DNA of 64,000 bases from Puccinia triticina (GCF_026914185.1 NC_070558.1:5022001-5086000), one strand, 5' to 3'. Counted from the stretch's first letter, positions 10,445 to 24,746 are shown. A program made the numbers and translations. The notes: generated from the sequence alone by a model not told the origin.

Positions 10445-11622
10445 CTCAGCTGGTCGCCTCCCGCGAGATTCGTGTGTTGGTTCAACAGCTTCACTCTTGC
10501 CTCGACAGAAAGCAGGATAAGATCAACAAAAGGCATCAATTCTTGACCAACAATCCAGCACTCCCTCAAAACCATAGCCCAGTTCTTGCTTCTCTTCTCC
10601 CCAGAATCTCGCTGGCTTTTGTCTATTGTGGTTCCACTTAAGCTTGAACAATTCCAGATTTTCAGTGTGCTAAATTTATGGGTTTGGGGCATACACCCCC
10701 GTGAAAGTTTTGGTTTTCTGTCCAGCACACAGCTCCAAGCCTGTGCTGTCACCCCCCTCTGTCATACAAGCCACGGAATGCTGTGAGGATTTGTCACTCA
10801 GCCCCAAAAGGAGCAAAAACCTGGACTTCAATGTCAGCAATGCTGAAAGGACACGGCCAGGGATCGGTATTGCCCAGGTATTACATTTTGATACAGGCCA
10901 ATACATTGGATTGGTATTGGAGGACTTCCAGTCAATCCACAGCCCCCTGCAGAGCCTGATCTGCAGCCAGGAAACCTTCATTTTTGCGGGAAAATGCTGT
11001 CCCAGGGGCTGCAGATCTGGTTTTGCAGGGTCTGTAGATCTTCATGGGAAGTCCTTCATTGGATCTGAAGAACAATACAATCTGCATGTACCAAAATTCA
11101 TGTATTGGTCTTCTATTGGATTGCCAATACAATATGGTATTGGGAAAGTGTTGGATTCAGTCCAGATTCCCCAAAGTGAGACTTTTTGTGAATACAATAT
11201 GTGTCACTGTCTCTAGCGTATAACAAAAATAAGACATACATTACAAAAAGGACATGAAAACAGAAGAAAAATTATATATAGTCCATGTTGTTTGGCTACT
11301 AGAATGCCTGTATGTTTGGGGGCTTGGTTCAGAAGGAGGGATGAATTTCAGTCAAAGTGGAGGCTTTGAAGTTTGAGTGCACATTTTGGGGTTTTCTTGC
11401 CTGGCACTTGCAAGAGACAAATCCAGAGTCGCATAGTGGAGTGCAGCATTCTGATTGATCAAGGCATTGGTAAGGAACACTTTGTCATCTACTTACCAAT
11501 GTGGTCTGCTTGAGATCAAGCCGTTGAACCTCTACCCTCTGATAAATCAGAACCTCAAGAGAAAAAATTCAATCTGGCTTTGTTTTTTGCTTTAGTCTAC
11601 CATCATGACACCTTGTACACCA
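10445..11622. other. Non-coding stretch with dispersed TATTGG/CCAATA inverted motifs
   Basis: The 171-codon open frame at 10701-11216 lacks protein-like composition and recognisable motifs. From about 10868 to 11150 several GGTATTGG and CCAATACA motifs face each other, suggesting a decayed inverted-repeat element, but no TIR or target duplication could be fixed. Confidence 0.35.
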
Positions 11623-11774
11623 TAGAGATATTCATTTGGTAACCACGACGGGTACCTCTTGCGCCCACCACACACCCACCCAGCGGTGCCAGGTGTGGTA
11701 CTACCTGATTTGGCCAGAAACCAGTGCAGTATCCAGGTACTGCTTGGTACCCTGGCCCAGAATGACTATCTCTA
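11623..11774. mobile_element. 152-bp hAT-type MITE
   Basis: Ends are TAGAGATATTCATT and, complemented from the right, TAGAGATAGTCATT. Perfect 8-bp target duplications GTACACCA lie at 11615-11622 and 11775-11782. The interior contains GGGTACC and GGTACC motifs like the other members of this family (4268-4743 and 19097-22893). It has no coding capacity. Confidence 0.85.
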
Positions 11775-11782
11775 GTACACCA

Positions 11783-13295
11783 GCAGAAGTTACTGGCAAG
11801 ATTGTGACTTTACCTAAACATCTTGTGTTTGAAGAAACACCTGCCATATCAAGCCCTGATGTCATGGACTACACACTCCTGGTTTGAAAGGCTGGAGATC
11901 CAAGCTCCTTCCCCATCCTGCAATCTACCATATTGGATCCAAAACCCTCATACTATCTCTTCCTCTCCACAGATCAGACCTGAAAAATGTCTGGAATTTC
12001 TTCCTTTTCTGAAACCTCAAAGGAGCCTGGAGTCATTGTCTCAACAGAACAGCAGGAATACCTTTGTCTGGCTACTCCAACCACAAGGATATCCTTACAG
12101 AGGCAGCCTTTTACATAAAAAAAATCAAAGATAACAATATCAGTACATACATAAATATGCAAGTGTTGGAAACATCAGACTGGTTGGATACAAGTCAACA
12201 TTTATTATCCTAAATGTTTGCTTGCAGGAAGCAGAAATGTGACCAGGTGCAACTTTCCAGCCCCTGTCCAGGTTCCAACTACAAGCTGCTTTTTAAAATC
12301 TTCAACACCCTGGGTGGAAGTCCGGTTGACTTGAAAGATAATTGTCCAAGATTTGGTATCCTGTTTATACAGTTATTGATTGGATACCCATCAAAGCTAT
12401 GCAAAAACACAAAACAAATGAAGTTGAACAAATTTGTATGAGGGAGTCTTTGTGGAATATTGTGCTAAATTAATCATTCAAATTGAGGATAGTAGATGAC
12501 TTCTTGTTGTGATCTGGGAGGCTTGCAGAAGTGATCTAGAGCCCAAAAATCTGGATTTCCCTACAAAATCTTGGGTCTAAATCAAAACCTGTGGGGGTCC
12601 CAGATTGCACAGGAAGTTCTCCAGTCTTCAACAGCCTCTAATAGGATCCGTTGAAGCCCCTGGCATTGCTTGGTGGTCAGTGGTGCCTATCAAATCATAA
12701 ATTTGACTCTTTTGGAGACCTTAAGTTAAAATCACAATAGTTTTCAATTAACTGGAAGCATTGAGGTGTACTATTGCAAGTTTGAGTGTAGACCCATTTT
12801 TTTTTTTAAAAAAAAACTGGGGGACATTTTGTCAAACTTTCAGTCTTTTGCAGAAAAAGTTTGTTCCATGGGCGCCCCAATAACTTTAGGAATGCGCAGG
12901 TGACAGTACACCCAACGTGTCCCCAGAAATGGTCTCCAAATGGACCCGGCACCCCACATTCCTCTCTGGGTTTCCCTCTTAAGACTCATTGGCCTCAAAT
13001 CAACGGAATGTCACATCGGTGATCTGTTGTATGAGCTTTCTTTTTCTGATTTCTCGAACGGTGATACTCCTTATTTGGTCTGCTTTTGGTCGCAAGAAGT
13101 GCGGTTTCTGCTCTCGTTCCATTCCAACAAACATACAATGCCACCTAATTCACAAGAGGGATATCAGCAAGAGGCGGAGAAGGGTTTTAACGTTGTGTAC
13201 ATCTGATATTGATTGATATCAAGGTTGTCATTATGGTCAAGTTCGTAGTAGAAAATCAAACAGGCCGAAGACGATAACCTATCCTTTTAAGAAAA
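11783..13295. other. Non-coding stretch upstream of the RVB2 3' end
   Basis: No gene is supported. A T/A homopolymer block lies at 12797-12816. Open frames at 12940-13216 are short, overlap each other and show no domain. Confidence 0.4.
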
Positions 13296-15446
<2,151 letters not shown>

Positions 15447-15665
15447 TTCTTGTCTTCCAACGATGTATAGTGAGTGTATGTATGCCGAGTGAAGTTTTGG
15501 CGGTAAGCCCTCGCGGGGGGCGCCTCTCGGGGGGCGCGGGGCCGTCCAGAAAGTCATATTGAATAAACCTTGCTGGACTTTATGCAAAACACATCGATCG
15601 GTCTTGGCCAGTTTACCACACGGGGTTGCCTGTTGACCATCTCACCAACACCACATCAATGCATC
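15447..15665. promoter_or_regulatory. Shared divergent promoter of RVB2 and PEX10
   Basis: Only 219 bp separate the two start codons, so both genes must draw on this segment. A GC-rich stretch with repeated GGGGGGCGC at about 15514-15543 could hold activator sites. No clear TATA box is seen. Co-regulation is an inference from the spacing. Confidence 0.6.
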
Positions 15666-17447
15666 ATGTCCGACCGAGGGCCCTCATCAGCAGAGCCCAT
15701 CCAATCAGGCTCATCGACTCCGCCAGGCAGCCCTTCGCCATCGCTCTCAACCGACGAACACTCGAAACTCTTGAAGATCTGGTCCCGGAATTTACGCTTC
15801 CCGGCGGCTGCCCAGCCCGAAATTAGTTGAGCCATCAACATCTGTCGCAGATATCACAGCCAGACCAATTGACACGTTGGATGGCTGAGCTTTACTCTCT
15901 TTCGTATCAGTCAGAGCGGATCAGAAGGATGCCTATTTTATCGACTCCCTGCAAGATCAGATTGAACCTTTAGTGAGGGCTATGAAAGGTAAACACCTGG
16001 TGTATTACTACTGTCATTGTTGATGCTTAAACCTATTTATTCCCTCTGCGTGTAAGGTTCTCGATGGGTCAATAACAATTCGGCAAAACTACAGGAAGCT
16101 AGCAAATTAATTTACTTATCATTGATCACCTTACCAGGTCCGTTCATCAAAAAAAAAACGCAATCTGAAATATCTCCGCCTTTATACCTATTTTGCTATG
16201 CATCATTCAATTTTAATTCTCCTTCCTCTCCACCTCTTAACACCACTCAGGTTCTCAAACTCTAGGAGAGGAGTATTGCGATATTGTTCAATTTGATGCA
16301 TTCACCAACACCCTTCCTCCCCTATACGTAAGTTGCGAGCTCATCATCATCTCACTGTACCCAAACAAAAGCTATATATTCCGAGGCACTGACTGGTTTT
16401 CGGTCTGTTATTAATACGACAAGCGCAGAGTGATTTTGATCTTTGTTGAAGTGTTTTCTGCGAGGTTGTTAGCCAAACTCTACGATCGTATCCGACAATA
16501 CATAGCAAGATCGAATGATCGGTACTCCACAAGCAATGAAGATCATGCCTCAGAACCCTCTCAAAGCGAATCAAGGTTCGAATCAGCCAAGAAGCAGTTG
16601 TGCTTATTACTAGGTTATCTTCCCAACAGTCTCGATCGGTCCACCCTCGATTCTTGCAACGCTTTGCACCTCTCCATCTTTTATTTGACCGGAAAATATT
16701 TTACGTGGACCAAGCGATTCAGTGGGATTACTTATGTGGGTTTGATCAACGAAGAATTGAAGCTGGAGCTTTTGTATTTGTGCTTACACGGCCTTACTTT
16801 GCTTTCCCAATTGCAGATCTCCGACCGACTGAGACCATTGAGACCAGATGGACTTGGTCGAGAGTCACCGCCATCGTACGAGGTCTTGGGGGTGCTCATG
16901 ATGATCCAAGTAGCCGTTAAGGTCTTGGAAACGCACCGACAAGTCAGGCGGAGACGTGAGCTGTTACGACTAGCTTCAGAACCGGCACCAGTTCTCGCTG
17001 AAAAAGAGAGCGACCCCAAGAAATCAAAACGAGTACTCACGGTTGATGGACGCTTGATTGACGAGATCATGATCGAACCTGAAGAAGAGGACGATGATGG
17101 CTTGGGCGAAGAGCCTGAGAAGGAGAAGCTAGAGGAACAAGATATCGTAGAAGATTGTCCGGAGGGTGTCTTGATTGATGATCTATCTGACCAAGTCACC
17201 ACCCGACGATGTACGCTGTGCTTGGGGCCTCGAAAAGAACAAACCAGTTTGGAGTGTGGTCATGTATTTTGTTGGAGATGTCTTGTCAGTTGGGTAAGAG
17301 AAAAAGTAAGCCCTTCTCCTTTTTTACATCTTGCAAATGCATCCGGCTTATCGCTTTTGTTTTACTTCTCTGTAACTGTAGCCCGAATGTCCTCTCTGTC
17401 GCCATTCCGTCTATGTGGCCGAACTGCTCCCTTTGTATAACTTCTGA
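15666..17447 (+). CDS. PEX10: Peroxin-10, peroxisomal RING E3 ligase subunit
   Basis: Integral peroxisomal membrane protein that, with PEX2 and PEX12, ubiquitinates and recycles the import receptor PEX5. Six exons keep phase: 15666-15825, 15911-15988, 16057-16137, 16251-16327, 16424-17305, 17382-17447; 447 residues. The N-terminal part shows the family's IIRADQKD block and a RRVILIFVEVFSARLL hydrophobic segment; further hydrophobic segments lie in the middle (LLYLCLHGLTLLSQ). An acidic linker (EPEEEDDDGLGEEPEKE) precedes a C-terminal C3HC4 RING from about residue 395: CTLC, LECGHVFCWRC, PECPLC, with all eight zinc ligands present. The protein ends ELLPLYNF, the typical PEX10 terminus. The last intron splits the RING between VREK and PECPLC. 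Confidence 0.95.
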
Positions 17448-17619
17448 TCCCAGGTCCGCTACCGCGCCTTGGTGACAAACACCAAGAAACGTCAAATCTT
17501 TACAAGTGGGAAATCTGAAGAATGTGTACCTGTAGCCTATCTTGTTCTATTTATCTGAAAAGTGTCTATGAAAGAGAGTTGCAACCTTGTCATGTCAGCA
17601 CATTGAAAGGCCTTTACTG

Positions 17620-17975
17620 ACCGGTCATTGAGAGGTTGTATCCTCCTTGATGGTCGGTCAGCCGGCCACCAAAGAGGATAAAACCTCTTGATGACCGGTC
17701 AGCTGGGCATTGAGAGGGGTTGTATCTCTGTCGATGACCGGTCAGCCGGCCATCGAGAGGGGTTATATCCCTGTTGATGACCGGTCACAGCCGGCCATCG
17801 AGAGGGGTTGTATCCCTGTTGATGACCGGTCACAGACGGCCATCGGGAGGGGTTGTATCCCTGTCAATGACCGCTCAGCTGGCCATCGAAGAGGATAAAC
17901 CCTCTTGATGACCGGTCAGCCGGTCATCAAGAGGTTGTATCCTCGCCTCTGCGATGACCAGCTGACCGGTCATCA
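17620..17975. repeat. Minisatellite, 43-45 bp units with core TGACCGGTCA
   Basis: About eight head-to-tail units of the form GATGACCGGTCAGCCGGCC followed by ATCGAGAGGGGTTGTATCCCTGTT. Unit starts at 17733, 17776 and 17821 give spacings of 43 and 45 bp. Each unit carries the palindrome TGACCGGTCA plus a second near-palindrome, GGTTGTATCC. It lies about 170 bp past PEX10. The core recurs in the different array at 24075-24520. Confidence 0.9.
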
Positions 17976-19088
17976 CCGGGATCAGAGGTCCTCCGATGGT
18001 CTAATCTATGGTATTACAGGTGTAACACATACATACATATGGCTTTAGCATATGTAAGCCCATAAATATGGCTTTACAGTATGTATTTGGGCCAGTGTCC
18101 GTAATGTGAGCCCCCCCCCCCCCCCCAAAAAAAACAAATGGCTGGTCAGAAACCTTAGCCCTCATAGAACTGGAATCTACAACCTCCAAAGAGCTCAAAA
18201 ATGTCATGTACATGACATAATGCTCATATGCGGAGTTGTAGATCCGGCCCGCGTTTGAAATGTCTTGTTGCGGGCGAGGCTGTACCGTAGGATGCCTTGC
18301 GCAACTGTACCTCTTTTGAGAGTATGATATTGGGCTTGTTGCCCATTTAACTTGCATTTTTCAACACCCTGCTATATGCTGGCTTGCAGGGGTTCTTTTC
18401 CTAGCCAACAAAGCTTCATGAATTTATGATTTACACATTTAGGCATGCATGAATTTCATCTTTGAAGAGCATAATTGACCATCCCGCACTGATATCCTCA
18501 AGTTTTGAATGTAATCAAAAGAATGAGAAGACATATCATAGATTTCAAGATGTTAATGTTGAAAAAATATTGGAGACATACCTGTAGAGTACTCTACCAC
18601 TGGTGGTGCTGTGGGAGAACTCAATATTATATTGGTTGCCCCTTGTCAGCCTTACCACAGGGGGTTGCAACCAATTCAGCCCCTTTTTCAGTGTTAACAC
18701 CATCATCAATCCTCCCCAATTAGGAAAGACCTCCTTCCTCTTCAAATATGGTCTGTTATCCACCAAAAACCCTCTGTTACACTAAGAATCTGAATAGTGC
18801 ACTTGTTGTGATAAACTACGACTGGAGCAGCATAGCAAGTCAAGTGAGTGTGTTGGAAAGGATTATTTTCATTGCAAAATAAAGAAGGAAAAGACAAGGA
18901 AGTAAACTATACCTGGAGCAGCAGAGTGAGCTGAGTGAGTGTGTTGGAAAGGATGAGGAAAAGGGCCTTTCCAACAGCTGCTCCTCCAGGTTAAATAGAG
19001 ATATGAGATCAACTACAAGAGGTCACAATGTGTGATATGTATGTTAAAAGACAACAAAGAGCAACTGCAACAGCACCATGTACCATTG
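17976..19088. other. Non-coding stretch before the intact hAT element
   Basis: Holds a C run followed by A run (18111-18134) and a dispersed duplication: CTGGAGCAGCA with GTGAGTGTGTTGGAAAGGAT occurs at about 18821-18863 and 18912-18954. No gene is supported. Confidence 0.4.
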
Positions 19089-19096
19089 GCCAGAAC

Positions 19097-22000
19097 TAGA
19101 GATGGCATATGGCACCCGGGTACCCATGACGGGTGCGAGTACCCCCCTGTTTTTTTACCAATTCCTCACACCCGCACCCGCACCCGCACCCAGCACCCGC
19201 CATGGGAGGTACCCGGGTGCACAGGGGGAGGTACCCAGGTGTCAGATGCAGGTACCCGGGCTTACCAGCAGTAGATTCAATTTTTATCATGCCCAATCTG
19301 AATTTTGCAATACCTGGGTTTCAGGCACAAGTACCTGGGCTTACAAGCAGTAGATTCAGTACTAATATTTCTCCATTCATTTAAAAATAATAAATCTAAT
19401 CCAAGTCAATCATTCTACGATTAATTCTTGGATATCCTTCTCCTTTCCTTTTTTCTTTTCTTCTTGTTTTAATCGACGCAAAACTCCCCTTTTGATTAGA
19501 CCGTTTTTTGAGTAGAACACCACAGCCATCCCTGCAGTGACAGATGAAGTGCTGAGTCGGTGCCTTCAGACGGACACATAATCCCTTCCAAAGCTAAACA
19601 ATCTTTCAACATTCACAGTGGTTGCTGTTATTGATTGATTATGATGGCAGTTTAATTTAGTCAGTACCAAGTTACGTGTGAAAATGGAAAAATTAAAAAT
19701 CTTACCTGGACAGCTGAGCATGTCCAGTGCCATTTGAATGAGACCGCCGTGAGTGTTTCCACAGCGCCCTTGTGCAATCCACCATTGAAGGGGGTTGACT
19801 GGAAGTCCTCCCAAATCCAGATGCAAACCTCCAGCCAACCACATGCTGAGCGCGTCAGTTGAGATCTGCCCCGATTGCGCTTCAGACGCACCACTCAGCT
19901 TGGCAAGCACACCTGTCTGAGGCCGCTGTGCAGGGTGGAAAAATTAAGCTTGAATCAATTAGACACAAATCCCAGGAGAAGATAGCAACTACTCACCTTT
20001 GGAGGAGCATTGGGCTCTGGAGACATTGTTTCTTGAGTTCCACTTTTGTATTGAGTTTCCCACATCTCACGAGTAAGTTGGATCGCTTTGGAAATCCATT
20101 CTGGCTCCCACTGAGCAAGTTTGAAATATTCATCCTTGAACAACGGATGAAGAAATAAAAAAAACATTATGCAATCAGATTCAAAAGACCACAAGCAAAT
20201 TTTGATAAAGAGATAGCAAGAAATACAAACTCATAGCAACTTGGTAAAGCGGAGAGCAGTCTGTAAGAGTGTAGTACTTATGAGTCAACTGAATGCCCGC
20301 CCGGCAGGCATTCCTTAAAGCGGCAGGGTATCTGTTGTTAGTGTTGGAGATCACAGTTGAAAGATGAGTCGTGATTTGATCAATGAAAACAACCACTTTG
20401 GCTATTCAAGCACCACCCCGAGTTGAAACCTGGAGGGTGATTTTGTAAAAAGGCTGAAGGACCTCAACAAGATCTTTGGCCAAGTATAGATTGTTCTGGG
20501 TGATTAAATTTTCTCGTTGAAGCCCATGTTGCTTATCTTTCTGCCACTCAAGACTTTAGGCAGGGTTTTAGTTCTCCATGTTGGTGTCTTGAATAGCAAA
20601 GAGAAACTCACATTCCACCTGAACATCGCAGGATACTGTTCAACTGCATTAAAGTTGAATTCCACCGAGTCTTCACATTGCGCTCAACATTGTGGGGCTT
20701 GAGGCAGTTTTTATCCTGACACAAATTCACAAAAAGCGCCTTCGAATTAGGTGACTTGTTGAGTTTTTGGGCGATTGCTCGGAACTACAACACAATTTTT
20801 TCATGTAAGTTAACAATCATGTGTTGCCCAGCTAAGAATGAAATGAATAAAGGCATACCTTTTCAAGATTTTTCTTGCATGATTCCGAAGTATAACAGTC
20901 ATCATCATCTTCATCACTGAAACCAATCACATCAGTAGTCTCCAATTCTATATTGTCATCATTGATCAGCTCGCATGCGAGGGTTCTATCCTGCCCTGAC
21001 TGGTTGTGATTGTTTTTGGGGTCTTCATCTTTGTCTTCTGAACCAAAATTGTTTTCTTTGTTTAGCCTATGTGCAATGTTATCACCATCAGAAAAAAAAG
21101 ACACCAGAAAGAAGACAAGAAGCATAAGAATCACTAGCAAGGAGACACAAAACATACCCCAGAATTTGCTTGTCTGGATGTTCAAACTCATTGTCATCGG
21201 AGTTTTCTCCATCATCCAAGTAGCTGTTAGTTGTGGCTTCCAAATGGACGCGTTATAACCTGTGCAATCAAGTTCAAGATGTGTGCAAAACATCGAACCC
21301 AATGTGTGTTGCCTTTGAATTGAGGCCACTTGAATTTCTTGATCTCATTGATTATGGTCTTGTTGTTGGAAGCATTGTCTGTGACGATACCACAGATCTG
21401 TGACCAAAATGCAAAACAAGATGAATACATTGAAAGGTGATTTGGAAGTTTGAGAGTGGTTACCTGGTTCTGAATCCCAAATTTCTCAACAATAACCCGT
21501 ACCGTGTTGGCTAGATACACACCTGTGTGTTGTTTTTTTAAAATCACAAAGTCCAGAGGCATGGCCTCCAATTCAAAACCACTGGTACCATCCTCAACCA
21601 AGCAATATATCACCGTTCCAAGAACATCATACCCATTCGGTGACTGCCAAGCATTGAGTCCTAGATACATTGCTCCCTTGTGTTTCTAGTGAGGAAAAAT
21701 CCGGTCATAAGCAAAATTACAATAACATCAACAAGTGAAAAAGGATTCAAGGAATCTCACCGTGAGGGATTTGATGAGGGTATCTTGGACTGCAGAATAT
21801 AAGTGGCTGATGTTGGAGGAAACAGCCCTTTGATAAGGTAGGTTCTTCAAGACCTCCGGGTGCAAAAGAGATCTGTGCGCCTGTTGCCCAAGAGCCAAAA
21901 AAGGCTGAGCACCCTCCGCGCACCATATCACACAAAGCTGGGGCACCTTTGGTAATCCAAAAAGTAAATCAGTGGATCTCCTTACTAATTCAGAGGGAGA

Positions 22001-22893
22001 TAAGGGTCATGTAGTCAGACTCACCTCCCGCAGATCAATGTCTCCAGTGCCCAAAACCCCCAGGGAGGCCAATTTTTGAGTTTCTTTGACTTCTTGTTGT
22101 TTCTTGAGGCAAGCCGCAATGTGCTTGGAAAGTTTGGTTGGCGATGTGTCATATGTGGGGCGGTGAATTTTAGCCCCACAGCTATCATGTTGGAAATAGT
22201 GAGTGTGTCAGTAGATATAATTGAAAAAAATCCGTTGAGAGAGAGAAAAATAACTCACATTTTACAAGGGTACACTATCATCTTTCGGCCGTTTTTGTCT
22301 AACTGTTCCAATAGCTCTGGGTGGTTGTAAGAGGCATAACACGAGCTGACTTGATTTCGATGCACTTTGAGTGCCCTTTCTGTAATGAAGAACGTTAGGT
22401 TAATCTTTTAATTTTTTTTCAGTTGACTGATGATAAGTATTATGTTTTCTAGAGACTTACTCAGCTCTTGTTCATCCAAAAGCCCCTGAGACATTGGAGC
22501 ATTGGATCCTTGCTGTTCATCATCAGAATTGTCAACAACCACGGTTGTACTGGGTCGCTTTGCCTGGCGGGCTCGGTCTTGAGATTTAGCAACTCTATCG
22601 GAATCTGAGGTTTCAGGTGCTTGTGATTCCGATTGCTTGCGACGTTTCTTGCTGTTTGCTGCCATGGTGGATGGGGATAGGGATAGGGTATTTGTGGTAC
22701 ATAGGGGCCTCCAGCGCTGAGTCCTGTCGGAATCGGAGATCCAGACCGTGGGACCCATCCACCCATCACAGCGCTGGGAAAGGGGGCGGGTACCCGTCCA
22801 GTTACCCGCCCGCCTCCCAACCAGAATTCTGGACACCGGCACCCGCCAACGGGTACCGGGTACCCGGCAACGAGTACCCCTTTGCCATCTCTA
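19097..22893 (-). mobile_element. Complete hAT transposon with 8-bp target duplication
   Basis: Terminal inverted repeats TAGAGATGGCA (19097) and TGCCATCTCTA (ending 22893) enclose 3797 bp. Perfect 8-bp duplications GCCAGAAC flank it at 19089-19096 and 22894-22901, diagnostic of hAT transposition. Both subterminal regions are crowded with GGTACCCGGG-type motifs, which may be transposase-binding sites. The element carries one transposase gene on the minus strand. It looks like the full-length parent type of the MITEs at 4268-4743 and 11623-11774. Confidence 0.93.
19566..22665 (-). pseudogene. hAT transposase gene, multi-exon, recently disabled
   Basis: DNA-binding and strand-transfer enzyme of the surrounding element. 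It starts at ATG 22665 with a basic, Ser/Gln-rich leader. Exons that keep phase are 22665-22461, 22379-22259, 22181-22025 (BED finger CKICGAKIHRP with SKHIAAC), 21946-21761, 21685-21464 and 21397-21260 (CGIVTDNASNN; THWVRCFAHILNLI). The acidic insert, the TRWNSTLMQL block (about 20650-20770), a segment at about 20181-20396 and the dimerisation region NPLQWW (about 19775) / TTVNVERLFSFGRDYVS (about 19570-19625) follow. Lesions: the frame breaks near 21225-21260; the residue normally Asp in the LDAWQSPNG-like motif is Asn (21653-21655); a TGA at 19566-19568 ends the protein although homologous-looking codons continue. The element is probably immobile unless another copy supplies enzyme. Confidence 0.85.
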
Positions 22894-23043
22894 GCCAGAA
22901 CCTGAAAGTGTAGCAGATATTTCTCCGCTACACTCAACACTTTCAGATATTCATTGAAATCCAAAGGACTTTTTTTTTATGTCTAGTCTGAATTAACTTT
23001 GTCCTGTGATTGGCCAGAAGGGATGAGTAAGTTCTATGGATAT

Positions 23044-23572
23044 TGTTAGATTTTGTCTGTTGTTGCTTACGGTTTGTGGTTACGGTGCGCTCTCTTACGG
23101 TTTACAGTCACGGTGCGCCTGAGACGATGCGGTGCGCAGCAAGTGCGATGACGTCAAGAGAGCCACGAGTGCTCATACTTCATTCCTAGAGCAGTTGACC
23201 GTCCTCCTTATGACGCTGTTGACCATCCATCAATTTTTCCTTCCTCATCTTGACCACCACTCCTCAAACCCGCGACCATTCAACTTCATCCTTCGTTGTG
23301 TCCGCGGTTTACTCGTCGAGGTCCTCAGTCTAGGCCAGCTGTTTACAGGTTCTTATTCTTTTACTTCTTCTTCTTTCTGACCATTGTTTTCCAGATTTCT
23401 GATCACTCTTATTTTATCATTAGCTTGAAAGTCCTAGTGTGTATTTTTGGTTCTGGTATCTATTGTTCTCATTCTCAATCTTAGTTCCTGTTCCATTAGG
23501 TAAAACTATTTCTATTGTATTTCTTTATTTTCTTTTTACTGAAATCAATGTTTTATTAGCCAAATCTTCTCA
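23044..23572 (+). repeat. 5' LTR of the Copia element
   Basis: Starts TGTTAGATTTTG and ends AAATCTTCTCA, pairing with 29028-29556. Retrotransposon promoter and processing signals are expected inside. The sequence after it, ATTATCAGTAC, may be a primer binding site of the half initiator-tRNA type; that is tentative. Confidence 0.92.
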
Positions 23573-23819
23573 CATTATCAGTACAGTAGCTCCGAAGAAC
23601 AGGAATGAACCACAAAAATGTCGGACGTTGATGTTGAAGACAAATCGAGCCGATCTTCAATCGGGAAACTCAATGACCTCAACTATCCGTTGTGGTCAAT
23701 AAGAATGAGAACCTATCTTGAAAGTAAGGACCTCTGGGAAGTTGTCACGGGTGAGGGAACCAACTCTCCAAGCAAGAAAAAGATTAAGACCACCGCGAAT
23801 ATCTTGATCAGTCACCTTA

Positions 23820-24746
23820 GAGCATCTCCAACGGACTCGCTAAAGCGGGACTTGCAACCCCAATTTAGAAAGTCGGGTGAGTTTTCGGGGTCCAACGGAC
23901 TCGCTATCCGACTCGCCAAACACCTCCCGAGTCGCCTCAACTCACCACAGCCCTCCACTTGTGGCAAGTCTGCTCCAACCCAACAGTTGCCTCTTGGACC
24001 ACACCTCGCACCAGCTCGCACCCCACGCTACCTCACCTACCGGCCGATTCTCTTTTCATTCAATTGGATCTCGCTGCCGATGACCGATCATCAATAGGAT
24101 GACCGGGCATCGATGCCCATGACCGGTCATCAATAGGATGACTGGTCATTGAGACCGATCACCGGGAATCAAGACTGATTACAGGTCATTGAGACCAATT
24201 ACCGGGCATCAACACTGATGACCGGTCATCGAAGCCAATGCCCGGGCATCAAGACTGATGACCGGTCATCAAAACCGATGCCCGGGCATCAAGACTGATG
24301 ACCAGTCATCAAGACCAATGACCGAGCATCAAGACTGATGACCGGTCATCAAAACCAATGCCCGGGCATCAAGACTGATGGCCGGTCATCAAGACCGGAG
24401 ACCGGGCATCAAGACTGATGACCGGTCATCCAGACCAATGACCGGGCAGCGAGAATGATGACCATGACTGGATATCCTATCGATGACCGGGCATGATGCA
24501 CATGGCCGGTCATTGAAAGGATGACCGGCGGGTGTTCAAGAATTGGAAGGATGACCAGAAGGTGGTCATCTGTCTGTGTGGCTCGACGGGCAAGTTGTGG
24601 TATTGCCGACAACAAGTTGGTCCAGCCTCTTGTCGGGTCTCTATTTCTGGCGAGTCCGCTGTGGACCAAGCCTGGGATACCCCGTTACATGTGGTCCAGG
24701 GCCGCGACCCAGGGTCTGCGCGATTCAGGAACCGTTGGAGATGCTC
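23820..24746. mobile_element. 927-bp PIF/Harbinger-type MITE carrying a minisatellite
   Basis: Ends are GAGCATCTCCAACGG and its complement CCGTTGGAGATGCTC, with TTA duplicated on each side (23817-23819, 24747-24749). A 3-bp TTA target duplication with such a TIR is typical of PIF/Harbinger elements. It sits inside the Copia gag, and removing it with one TTA restores the frame. About half of its length is the 40-bp minisatellite at 24075-24520. No transposase is encoded. Confidence 0.88.
24075..24520. repeat. Minisatellite, 40-bp units, core TGACCGGTCA, inside a MITE
   Basis: About eleven units in which GATGACCGGTCATCAAGACC alternates with AATGCCCGGGCATCAAGACT; unit starts at 24257 and 24297 give a 40-bp period. 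Each unit has two palindromes, TGACCGGTCA and ATGCCCGGGCAT. The array lies within the MITE at 23820-24746 and shares its core with the array at 17620-17975, though the rest of the unit differs. Confidence 0.9.

Noticed and set aside
10701..11216. 171-codon plus frame
   Set aside because: Starts at GTG, has low-information composition and consists partly of repeated TATTGG motifs; no domain or splice signals.
17710..17898. 62-codon frame of repeated DDRS units
   Set aside because: It is simply the translation of the minisatellite.
17620..24520. Regularly spaced repeats considered as CRISPR arrays
   Set aside because: The units are directly adjacent without unique spacers, and the host is eukaryotic; they are minisatellites.
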